From: Gammaproteobacteria bacterium
Lineage (GTDB): Bacteria; Pseudomonadota; Gammaproteobacteria; Pseudomonadales; Azotimanducaceae
Assembly (NCBI GenBank): GCA_026706425.1
Contig: JAPOYW010000120.1
Location: 1 to 6,133 of the forward strand
Direction: 5' to 3'
Length of the DNA: 6,133 nucleotides
The notes below the pieces were generated by a model. The model worked only from the letters and a program-made list of their open reading frames with translations, was not told where the DNA came from and did no database searches. Below are positions 1-4,853 of the stretch, in pieces. Made by a program: the position numbers and the translations under genes. Position 1 is the stretch's first letter. The number at the start of each line of letters is the position of its first letter.

Positions 1-786
1 GTCGTAGAGGTCCAGCGCCTGGGTGATGGGCGGACACGTCACGAAGCGGCAGATTGCCGTCGGATCGCCCGGCGGCACCGGCAGGGCCTCGATCCACTCG
101 AAGGCCTCGGGCGGTACCGCTCGGCATCGGTAGGTGTCCCAGTAGTTACCCGCTCGGCTCTTGTTGTCGCTCTCGACCCGGCGGTGGTACTCCTCCTGGG
201 TCTCGCTCGGCACACGGATGCGGTCGTATGTTTTCTGCCAGTCGGTGTGAAGCTTCTCGACGCACTGATCTTGGTAATCCGCGAGCCGCATCATCGCCGC
301 TGCCGAGCAGGGCTCGCGCAGCTCCGGTTGGAGTTCACCCGGCCAGTCGTCTGCCAGCGCCACCGCGCAATCCGGATTGCCGAGCGCCGTCTCGACCGTG
401 CGCTTAGTGCCCAACGCGTCGTCTAGGGGCCGCCACCAGCTGGAGTCGTCCAGAATCTCCATGACCGACCGGCACGGTTCATCGATCACCTCCCACGAGG
501 AAGGCAGGGGCGGCCAAGGGCAAACCGACCTGACGGAGTCCCAGAATTCGACGGAATGCCAGTCCCAACGCCGAGCCTCGCCTGCGGCGGGGTCTGGCTG
601 TCGGTCTCTTCCGGCCTGCGGGCTGGCCGTGGGCGGGAACGAAAGCTCGGCGGGCGGCACCACCTCTGGCTTCGTCGGTCGATCTGACGGCGCTGCCGGA
701 CTCGGCGCGTCGGCTGTCCAATGCCACCAGCCGATTCCCGCACCGGTGATCGCAGCGAAAAGCACGAGCCACCGGCCGGTCTTCAC
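1..786 (-). CDS. Membrane-anchored six-cysteine protein B' (second copy, partial at window edge)
   Basis: The function is not recognised. The 262 visible residues begin at GTG 786 and run off the left edge without a stop. The GTG overlaps the stop of the upstream gene (783-1115) as GTGA, which implies translational coupling; no Shine-Dalgarno is needed or seen. Layout: a hydrophobic segment at residues 5-19, a WWHW-type motif just after it, a Pro/Ala-rich linker to about residue 70, then a cysteine-bearing domain containing CPWPPLPSSWEV, PDC, AAAMMRLAD, QDQC and PPEAFEW. It is a clear paralogue of the gene at 1168-2058, with the six cysteines of that protein all retained and two extra ones near residues 245-250. 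The missing C-terminus should be about 36 residues by comparison. The domain is probably exported (N-in, C-out) with disulfides; this is inferred. A methionine-only ORF search misses it because of the GTG start. Confidence 0.85.
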   Translation of the reverse strand, partial: MKTGRWLVLFAAITGAGIGWWHWTADAPSPAAPSDRPTKPEVVPPAELSFPPTASPQAGRDRQPDPAAGEARRWDWHSVEFWDSVRSVCPWPPLPSSWEVIDEPCRSVMEILDDSSWWRPLDDALGTKRTVETALGNPDCAVALADDWPGELQPELREPCSAAAMMRLADYQDQCVEKLHTDWQKTYDRIRVPSETQEEYHRRVESDNKSRAGNYWDTYRCRAVPPEAFEWIEALPVPPGDPTAICRFVTCPPITQALDLYD

Positions 787-1046
787 TGGGCGAAGAGACA
801 CGTCAGGGGTTTGTTGTCATCAGCCACCCGGTAATCCGGATCCTCCGGTGCCCTGACGCCAAACGTGTCCTGGTACTCCTGGTGGGATCGCACCCGCACC
901 CACTTCTCGAATCCCGCCTGGTTGAAGTCTCTCGCGTTGTACCCGGCGTTCCTCATGGCAGTCTGGCCTGCCGATGTCTCCCATGGCGCGCAGCTTTTGA
1001 ACCGGATGAAGTCGTCCACATGGAGGTTCTCGTGGATCGGCGCGAG
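1..1046. repeat. Left unit of diverged tandem duplication (B' + A' C-terminal domain)
   Basis: This stretch is a diverged direct copy of 1279-2318. Position 1 corresponds to 1279 and 1046 to 2318, an offset of 1278 shrinking to 1272. Nucleotide-level identity is still obvious in places, for example the GTCGTAGAG.TCCAGCGCC block at 1 and 1279. Similarity stops at about 1046, where gene A carries its DUF413 part and A' does not. Confidence 0.85.
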
Positions 1047-1115
1047 GGCGGCCCAATGCCAATCGGACGAATACCGGCCGCCCGCCCTCTCGATCGCCGA
1101 CGGGAAGCAGGTCAC
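783..1115 (-). CDS. A' : stand-alone copy of the gene A C-terminal domain
   Basis: This is a 110-aa protein of unknown function. The frame is open further upstream, but the chosen start is GTG 1115, because GGAGGG lies 7 nt before it (minus 1128-1123) and the reading upstream of it lies in the 3' end of gene B. From about residue 24 to the end it aligns without gaps to residues 84-170 of gene A, with about 63 of 87 positions identical by eye (HVDDFIRF, SCAPWETSAGQ, AGFEKWVRVRS, FGVRAP, NKPL.CLFA). The DUF413-like N-terminus of gene A is absent and replaced by about 23 unrelated residues. It starts 52 nt after the gene B stop and overlaps B' by 4 nt (GTGA), so it belongs to the same operon. 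Two cysteines (SCAP and CLFA) are conserved. No signal peptide is evident, so it is probably cytoplasmic. Confidence 0.75.
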   Translation of the reverse strand: MTCFPSAIERAGGRYSSDWHWAALAPIHENLHVDDFIRFKSCAPWETSAGQTAMRNAGYNARDFNQAGFEKWVRVRSHQEYQDTFGVRAPEDPDYRVADDNKPLTCLFAQ

Positions 1116-1167
1116 GCTGATTCCCTCCGGCGGCTCGTTGAAGAGCCTTGGCTGTCCGTCGAAGTCC

Positions 1168-2058
1168 CTAGTTGCCGTCGCCGCTGCCTTTGGCAAGTTC
1201 TCTCCTCCGCACCTCGGCGCGGTACTCGAGCTTCTCGAGCGCCCAATCGGGAAGCTCGGCCCCCAGCCGCCGAGCCGCGTCGTAGAGATCCAGCGCCTGG
1301 GTGATGGGCGGTCGCTCGTGGCGGCTTGCGGACGGGTCGCCCGGTGGCACCGGCAGCGCCCCGATCCACTCGAAGGCTTCGGGCGGCACCATCCGGCACA
1401 TGTAGGTCTCCCAGTAGAGGTATGCACGTGCCATATGGTCGTCTTCGACCAAGCGGTGGTACTTCTCCTGGCTGTCGGAGATTTCGTCGACCATGGCCAT
1501 GGATTGTACGCGGACGCTTTCCCAGTCGGTGTGGAGCCTCTCGACGCACTGGTCCTGCAAATCCGCGAGGCGCATCATCGCCGCCGCTTCGCAGGACCGG
1601 CGCAAGTCCGGTCGGGTTTCGCCGGCCAGCCGTCCGCCCAACGCAACCCCGCATTCGGGATTGTCGAGCGCAGCCACCACCGCGCGCCTCGTGCCCAGGG
1701 CGTCGGCCAAGGGTCGCCGCCAGCCATCCTCGTCCAGATTCTCCATGGCCGACAGGCACGGCTCGCCGAGGACCTCCCACGACGAGGGCAGCGGCGGCCA
1801 CGGGCAGTGCCGCCGGACAGCCTCCCAGAGGCGGTCGCCCGGCTCCGGCGGCGGCTCGGCGGCATCCGACGCCTGCTGGTCGCCTCCTGCCGGACGGTCG
1901 GCACCTGGCGGGACGACCGGGTCGGCGGGTGGCTGCGGCGCAGGCTCGGAGGTCGCCGGGAGCGGCTCCGGCGCATCCGCCGCCCAATGCCACCACAAGG
2001 CGACTACGGCAAACACGACTGCTGCTCCGACAAGCGCCAGGCCCCAACCGACCTTCAT
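1168..2058 (-). CDS. Membrane-anchored six-cysteine protein B (first copy)
   Basis: This 296-aa protein is not recognised. The start ATG 2058 overlaps the gene A stop as ATGA. An in-frame ATG 15 nt upstream is less likely, because B' starts at the matching position and shares the same overlap. Domains: N-terminal hydrophobic helix at residues 5-22, WWHW at 22-25, a Pro/Glu/Ala-rich linker at 28-74, then a domain from about 76 to 280 with cysteines 85, 101, 136, 156, 171 and 221, and a basic, charged C-terminal helix ending SGDGN. All cysteines lie outside the membrane segment and all are shared with B', which suggests an oxidised, exported domain held at the membrane. Conserved blocks are CPWPPLPSSWEV, AAAMMRLAD, QDQCVE, HTDW, VPPEAFEWI and LPVPPGDP. 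Codon use is strongly G/C at third positions, like gene A. The role is unknown; operon context points to a partner of A. Confidence 0.88.
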   Translation of the reverse strand: MKVGWGLALVGAAVVFAVVALWWHWAADAPEPLPATSEPAPQPPADPVVPPGADRPAGGDQQASDAAEPPPEPGDRLWEAVRRHCPWPPLPSSWEVLGEPCLSAMENLDEDGWRRPLADALGTRRAVVAALDNPECGVALGGRLAGETRPDLRRSCEAAAMMRLADLQDQCVERLHTDWESVRVQSMAMVDEISDSQEKYHRLVEDDHMARAYLYWETYMCRMVPPEAFEWIGALPVPPGDPSASRHERPPITQALDLYDAARRLGAELPDWALEKLEYRAEVRRRELAKGSGDGN

Positions 2059-2318
2059 GGGGCGAACAGACACGACAGCGGCTTGTTGTGTTTACCTGAG
2101 ATGTATTCCGGATCCTGCGGCGCCCGGACGCCGAACACGTTTCGGTATTCATCCCAGGATCGCACCCGCACCCACTTCTCGAAGCCCGCCTTGTTGAAGT
2201 CGCTCGCCGTGTACCCGGCGTCCCTCATCGCAGCCTGGCCTGCCGATGTCTCCCACGGCGCGCAGCTGTCGAACCGGATGAAGTCGTCCACATGGAGGTA
2301 CTCGTGGAGCGGCCCCAT
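1279..2318. repeat. Right unit of diverged tandem duplication (B + A C-terminal domain)
   Basis: This is the partner of 1-1046. Both frames are intact in both units and the four-base stop/start overlap is preserved in each (ATGA here, GTGA in the other). The two copies therefore appear to be under selection and not decaying. Confidence 0.85.
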
Positions 2319-2567
2319 GGCGGCCCGGTTGGCAGGATCGCGTTCCCATTCGAGGCGGCGAAGGTATTTCATCAAGGTCTTTTCGTAGACCGTCTCCGGT
2401 CGGCGTCGCCCGTTCGCGACATCCACGAAACGCCGCCCGGCCGCGTTGCCGGGCGGCCGCCGGCCGTCGGCAAGGCGCTCGAGCCGTGCGCCGTGGTTCT
2501 CGAGTAACTCGATCTCCGTCTCGGAGAAGATCTTGCGCGAACAGCGGATGACGAATCGGGAGGACAT
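2055..2567 (-). CDS. A: DUF413 (MaoP/YifE-like) N-terminus fused to an unknown C-terminal domain
   Basis: This is a 170-aa protein. Residues 14-72 align without gaps, from memory, to the E. coli YifE/MaoP family (DUF413, UPF0438): F-x2-x-E-x2-LLE-x-HG, L-x2-G-x-R-x-P, FV-x-V, G-x-R-x-PET, then KYLRR. MaoP is known for organising the Ori macrodomain with its DNA site. Family members are usually about 110 aa; here an extra domain (about residues 84-170) follows, which is also found alone in A'. That domain carries HVDDFIRF, SCAPWETSAGQ, AGFEKWVRVRS, FGVRAP and CLFA, and is not recognised. There is an in-frame stop at 2597-2595, so ATG 2567 is the only reasonable start, although no Shine-Dalgarno precedes it. 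The stop overlaps gene B (ATGA). It is the first gene of the apparent operon. DNA or RNA binding is plausible from the family but not shown. Confidence 0.85.
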   Translation of the reverse strand: MSSRFVIRCSRKIFSETEIELLENHGARLERLADGRRPPGNAAGRRFVDVANGRRRPETVYEKTLMKYLRRLEWERDPANRAAMGPLHEYLHVDDFIRFDSCAPWETSAGQAAMRDAGYTASDFNKAGFEKWVRVRSWDEYRNVFGVRAPQDPEYISGKHNKPLSCLFAP

Positions 2568-2583
2568 CGGAGGCGGGAAGAAA

Positions 2584-2601
2584 GGGCTGCCGGGTCAGCC
2601 C
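2584..2601 (-). terminator. Leader hairpin with short T-rich tail before gene A
   Basis: On the minus strand a perfect 6-bp stem GGGCTG/CAGCCC closes an ACCCGG loop and is followed directly by TTTCTT, 17 nt before the gene A ATG. It could be a weak intrinsic terminator or attenuator of the operon, or the end of an older upstream transcript. The stem is short and the T tract is interrupted, so confidence is limited. Confidence 0.35.
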
Positions 2602-2655
2602 GCCGGCTCGCGGTCGGCGGCTACCGGTGTGTCTGGACCGGAGTCCACGTCCTTT

Positions 2656-2671
2656 CGACGACATGTCGTCG
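2656..2671. promoter_or_regulatory. 16-bp perfect palindrome, candidate operator
   Basis: CGACGACATGTCGTCG is fully self-complementary. It lies about 90 bp upstream of the gene A start and 20 bp downstream of a TATAAT box, about +15 to +30 from the expected transcription start. That is a common position for a repressor site. No matching second copy was noticed in this window. Confidence 0.4.
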
Positions 2672-2691
2672 CCATTGCCAGCATCACGGCG

Positions 2692-2697
2692 ATTATA
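2692..2697 (-). promoter_or_regulatory. Candidate -10 box (TATAAT) for the A-B-A'-B' operon
   Basis: A perfect TATAAT occurs on the minus strand in otherwise GC-rich DNA, 124 bp upstream of the gene A ATG. No TTGACA-like -35 box lies at 16-18 bp. The spacer contains the 10-bp self-complementary CCCGCGCGGG at 2701-2710. It is plausible as a promoter only because of the low local chance of this hexamer. Confidence 0.3.
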
Positions 2698-2752
2698 CGG
2701 CCCGCGCGGGGCACGGCACTTCGGCGGCGAATCCATGGCAGTCGTTGATGGG

Positions 2753-2775
2753 GATCTCGGACCCACGCCGAGATC
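2753..2775. other. Perfect 8-bp hairpin GATCTCGG/CCGAGATC
   Basis: The arms are at 2753-2760 and 2768-2775 with a 7-nt loop. There is no T tract on either strand, so it is not a typical terminator. It is one of several palindromes in the gene-free stretch. Confidence 0.5.
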
Positions 2776-2875
2776 GCTACAGGTCGCGGTCGACGCAGCA
2801 GCGGCGCGCAAGTGGACGTCGCCACCCTTTCCGGGATAGCGCGCCGCCCTTCCGGATTCGATGAGCGGGCGCGTC

Positions 2876-2898
2876 GATTCGCGCTTTTTGCGCGACTC
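2876..2898. other. Hairpin GATTCGCGC/GCGCGACTC with T5 loop
   Basis: The arms at 2876-2884 and 2890-2898 pair at 8 of 9 positions around a five-T loop. The T run is inside the loop, so this is not a classical terminator. Confidence 0.45.
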
Positions 2899-2962
2899 GG
2901 GATCCGGGAGCGGCGACCAGTAGGCTGCCGAGGCATCCGCTTCGGGCGGGCGTTCCAGGTCC

Positions 2963-3072
2963 TAATGCCGAGCTCTGGATTACGCCATCTACACCGAGAC
3001 GTTGTAATGCAGAGTGGAACGCGAGAGGCTTTGGAAAAGAGGGCCTTTACGGCACTTTCACTCGGCATTACA
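2963..3072. repeat. Cluster of TAATGC(C/A)GAG motifs forming inverted repeats
   Basis: TAATGCCGAG occurs at 2963-2972 (+) and on the minus strand at 3070-3061. TAATGCAGAG occurs at 3005-3014 (+). The last two sit in 14-bp arms, 3003-3016 and 3059-3072, that match at 13 of 14 positions in inverted orientation around a 42-bp centre. The first copy is the left half of a 20-bp imperfect palindrome at 2963-2982 (8 of 10 pairs). Possible roles are protein binding sites, ends of a small 70-bp element, or a recombination site; none is established. Confidence 0.5.
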
Positions 3073-3269
3073 TCTGAACTCACCTGCCGTCAAGCAGCGC
3101 CATTACGCTCAGCGGCGCGGGGTGTTGACTTTCACGCGCCGTCTCCGCGACACCGGGGCAGGCATGCATGTCCTTTTGTTCTTGCACCGTCCTGGTCGAG
3201 CAGGAGACCGTCGACGACATGCTCCCCGTCGTCCGACTGTACCGCCCCGCGGTCCACGACTCCTGGGGC

Positions 3270-3882
3270 GACTCGACGCCGCACCCGGTGCACGCCACTG
3301 CACCTGGAATGGCTGTTGTCGTGTCCCGAGTGCGGTTCGTGGAACAGCCCTGGCTGGACCGGATATCGGAATCCTGGCCTCGGCCTCCTGCGCGAGCAGC
3401 GCGTCGCCATAGGCGCTCGGGGTGGCGCTGACGACCACCCTGGGATTCCTCGCCGACCGGACCCGGCCCCGGAGCAGCGCCCCCGGACTGCCCTCGTGCT
3501 GCATGTCCGGAGGCAGCGAGGCCCATTCGTCGCCGTAGCAGGCGTCGAACGAGTACAGCCGGAAGTGCTTGGCCGTGGCCCAGTTGAAGGCGACGCGCCC
3601 GCCGCACTCGTAGTCCACCACGAAGACGGTCGACTTCGCCACCGACGACGGAGCGGCCACCGAGGCGGCGAACAGCCGCCCCAGTTCCTTTCGCCATGTT
3701 CATGGTCGGGCTGTAGACGCCCACCGCCTCGCCGCGCCTCGCGGCCTGGTCCGCGAGCATCAACTGAACCGTGGTCAGCCTACCCTCGCACCCTTGCGGA
3801 TGGTCAGCAGCCGGGGCGGCGCGGGAGATTCGAGTACCTGGTACAGCGCTTGTTGGTGCGGCCACAGAACCGGCTGCTCGGG
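3270..3882 (-). pseudogene. Frameshifted phage terminase large subunit, GpA family (remnant)
   Basis: This is the ATPase part of a lambda GpA-type terminase (DNA-packaging motor), read in three frames. Frame 1 (3882-3778) starts right after an in-frame TAA and reads VLWPHQQALYQVLE, then LLTIRKGARVG. The Walker A lysine should follow, but TG stands where AAG is expected, giving a stop. Frame 2 (3775-3689) reads TTVQLMLADQAARRGEAVGV, YSPTMNMAK. One extra G at 3688 shifts it to frame 3 (3687 to about 3390): ELGRLFAASV, FVVDYECGGRVAFNWATAKH, DEWASLPPD, EGSPGALL.GR, VVVSATPS. The DE and EG.P...R and TP motifs match Walker B and motif III of the family. Beyond about 3390 the frame is lost and the usual CPxCG zinc ribbon is not intact. 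The family is usually about 600 aa, so the nuclease half is missing. It cannot be functional as read. Sequencing error is an alternative for individual shifts. Confidence 0.75.
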
Positions 3883-4028
3883 TTAGGGCAGGGATCGCGC
3901 TCCGCCTTCCGCTGCTCGGCTCGGCGCTCCCGGTCCTGCCGGTTGCGCTCGCCGGGCTGTTCGGCACGCCTCTTGGCCCGGTACTGCCGGTAGTACTCGC
4001 GGCGCTGCTCACCGTCCTTGATCGGCAT
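3804..4028 (-). CDS. Small basic phage-like protein upstream of terminase
   Basis: This is a 74-aa ORF starting at ATG 4028. The N-terminus, MPIKDGEQRREYYRQYRAKR, resembles the short charged openings of small phage proteins and HNH-type proteins near packaging genes. About 40% of the first 45 residues are Arg, Lys, Glu or Asp, and they probably form a helix. The C-terminal third has four cysteines (C47, C55, C62, C74), but overlaps the terminase frame (3882-3804), so its last 26 codons may be read-through of a damaged junction. No good Shine-Dalgarno precedes the ATG. It may be a small-subunit-like gene or an N-terminal extension of the terminase that was separated by a frameshift near 3885. 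Function unknown. Confidence 0.5.
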   Translation of the reverse strand: MPIKDGEQRREYYRQYRAKRRAEQPGERNRQDRERRAEQRKAERDPCPNPSSRFCGRTNKRCTRYSNLPRRPGC

Positions 4029-4302
4029 CCGCCCATTTTACCGGGTATCGCCGGGTTGAAACCGCATTTGCGCGAGGGCGGTCGCATCGCGCCCCCTGCG
4101 GCCTAAGCGACCAGAAGGACCCGTAGTCGCCCCCAATCGCTCCCGTGTTGCGTTCTGGGGGGGAAGCCATCCCGTAAGTGCGCCAGTCGAACTGGGGCGC
4201 GTCTACGGGTCGTCACTCGCGTGACGCGCACCCTCGCGGTTTGGCTGCACAGCCTCGGTGGTGGACACCAAAACGGGCGCCAGAATGCGGTCTTAGAGAG
4301 GA
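4029..4302. other. Intergenic stretch with small hairpins
   Basis: No gene is seen. It holds CCCCCA/TGGGGG arms (4130-4135 and 4156-4161, the latter inside a G7 run), a CGTCAC-TCGC-GTGACG stem-loop at 4211-4226, and overlapping GCGCGTC/GACGCGC arms at 4197-4203 and 4223-4229. None has a T tract or matches a known RNA family. Confidence 0.4.
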
Positions 4303-4312
4303 TTAAGACCGC
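4287..4312 (-). terminator. Hairpin overlapping the stop of the small membrane protein gene
   Basis: Perfect 8-bp arms GCGGTCTT (4287-4294) and AAGACCGC (4305-4312) enclose a 10-nt loop. On the minus strand the first arm contains the end of the coding region and part of the TAA stop. The tail ATTCT is only weakly T-rich. It may act as a weak terminator or a 3'-end stabiliser for the two-gene operon. Confidence 0.45.
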
Positions 4313-4533
4313 TGTTGGGAGGGGCTTCGATTGGTCCCGAGCTTCTGTCGAAAGTGAGGCCGAACGAACGTTCGCCAGCTTTCGATGAATACCCCTACCG
4401 CAGTCTTGGGAACGGATTTCTTTCTCTGCATTAGCAACAGCCGGAAATACCTATGCGCGAGTTGAATGTACGCGACGTTGGACACGATCAAAACCGCGAC
4501 TAGCGTTACGAACAATATTGGTTCCAACACCAT
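4303..4533 (-). CDS. Small single-helix membrane protein
   Basis: This 76-aa protein is not recognised. It starts at ATG 4533, with GGGAGG 7 nt upstream inside the end of the preceding gene; a TTG two codons earlier is less well placed. Residues 5-25 form one strong transmembrane helix (ILFVTLVAVLIVSNVAYIQL). A basic cytoplasmic-type tail follows (HRYFRLLLMQRKK, then KTAVGVFIESWRTF), ending in a polar Ser/Gln-rich tip. The charge distribution suggests N-out, C-in. It begins 2 nt after the stop of the secreted TSP3 protein, so the two are almost certainly co-transcribed and perhaps act together at the envelope. Third-position G/C bias is weaker than in the A/B genes, which may indicate a different origin. 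A hairpin overlaps its stop codon. Confidence 0.75.
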   Translation of the reverse strand: MVLEPILFVTLVAVLIVSNVAYIQLAHRYFRLLLMQRKKSVPKTAVGVFIESWRTFVRPHFRQKLGTNRSPSQQRS

Positions 4534-4535
4534 GC

Positions 4536-4853
4536 TCAAACCTCCCTTATTCCCAATTCACAGCCCTGCGACAAAACACCCAGCGTATAACACACCACCC
4601 AGAATATCCGACCGCTCCCGTCAGGGCACGTCACCGAGTATATATTGGCCAAGCTGGTTCCATAGGCGAACACTAACTCTTCGCCGGCAGGACAGCCGCT
4701 GTTGTCCGGCGATCCCTTCGTCTGCGGGCAAACGTCCGTGTGGTCGGGCACGTTGTCCCCGTCGCTGTCCGGCGGGTCCGGCTGCGCTAGCGCGCCGCCC
4801 GCGAAGGTAAGGCAGACCGCCCACATTGCCCCCTGTAGATGTTTGAGTCCCAT
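4536..4853 (-). CDS. Secreted small protein with a thrombospondin type 3 repeat
   Basis: This is a 105-aa protein. ATG 4853 is chosen because AGGGGGAG sits 7 nt upstream; the frame is open 9 codons further back but without a ribosome site. Residues 1-24 form a typical signal peptide (hydrophobic core, AGGALAQ cleavage region). Residues 29-55 match one TSP3 calcium-binding repeat of the kind found in OmpA-like and other exported proteins: DSDGDNVPDHTDVCPQTKG then PDNSGCP. The rest (about 60-105) is a short Cys-containing, partly hydrophobic tail with TCPDGSGRIFWVVCYTL. The mature form has five cysteines (42, 54, 76, 88, 98), so disulfides are likely. No OmpA peptidoglycan-binding domain follows. 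It is coupled to the downstream membrane protein. Calcium binding follows from the family; the role of the protein is unknown. Confidence 0.82.
   Translation of the reverse strand: MGLKHLQGAMWAVCLTFAGGALAQPDPPDSDGDNVPDHTDVCPQTKGSPDNSGCPAGEELVFAYGTSLANIYSVTCPDGSGRIFWVVCYTLGVLSQGCELGIREV

Larger units (their letters stand above)
2568..3270. other. Gene-free stretch rich in palindromes
   Basis: No reading frame here has convincing protein character. The 162-residue minus frame at 2595-3083 is Arg/Pro/Ser-rich with no recognisable motif. The stretch holds the leader hairpin, the operator-like palindrome, the TATAAT box, two further hairpins and the TAATGCCGAG cluster listed separately. It divides the terminase remnant from the A/B operon and may include an old junction of a mobile element. 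Confidence 0.5.

Noticed and set aside
1112..2152. 346-residue minus frame over gene B
   Set aside because: It is Arg/Gly/Ala-rich, out of frame with B, and not conserved between the two copies.
865..2388. 507-residue plus-strand open frame
   Set aside because: It is antisense to A', B and A, has no domain wording, and is a by-product of strong third-position G/C on the minus strand. The duplicated minus-strand proteins are conserved as proteins.
2963..3072. Integron attC site
   Set aside because: No RYYYAAC/GTTRRRY core pair was found and there is no integrase in the window.
2595..3083. 162-residue minus frame
   Set aside because: Arg/Pro/Ser-rich composition, no motif, no ribosome site, and it crosses several strong palindromes.
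2812..3993. 393-residue plus frame
   Set aside because: Mostly antisense to the terminase remnant and Arg/Pro-rich. Only a short CPECG patch was kept, as a low-interest finding.
3080..4087. 335-residue minus frame taken as a gene
   Set aside because: Only its 3775-3689 part belongs to the terminase; the rest has unnatural composition and conflicts with the better frames.
4130..4229. tRNA or structured RNA gene
   Set aside because: The stem-loops do not form a cloverleaf and there is no GGTTCRA T-arm with an acceptor stem.
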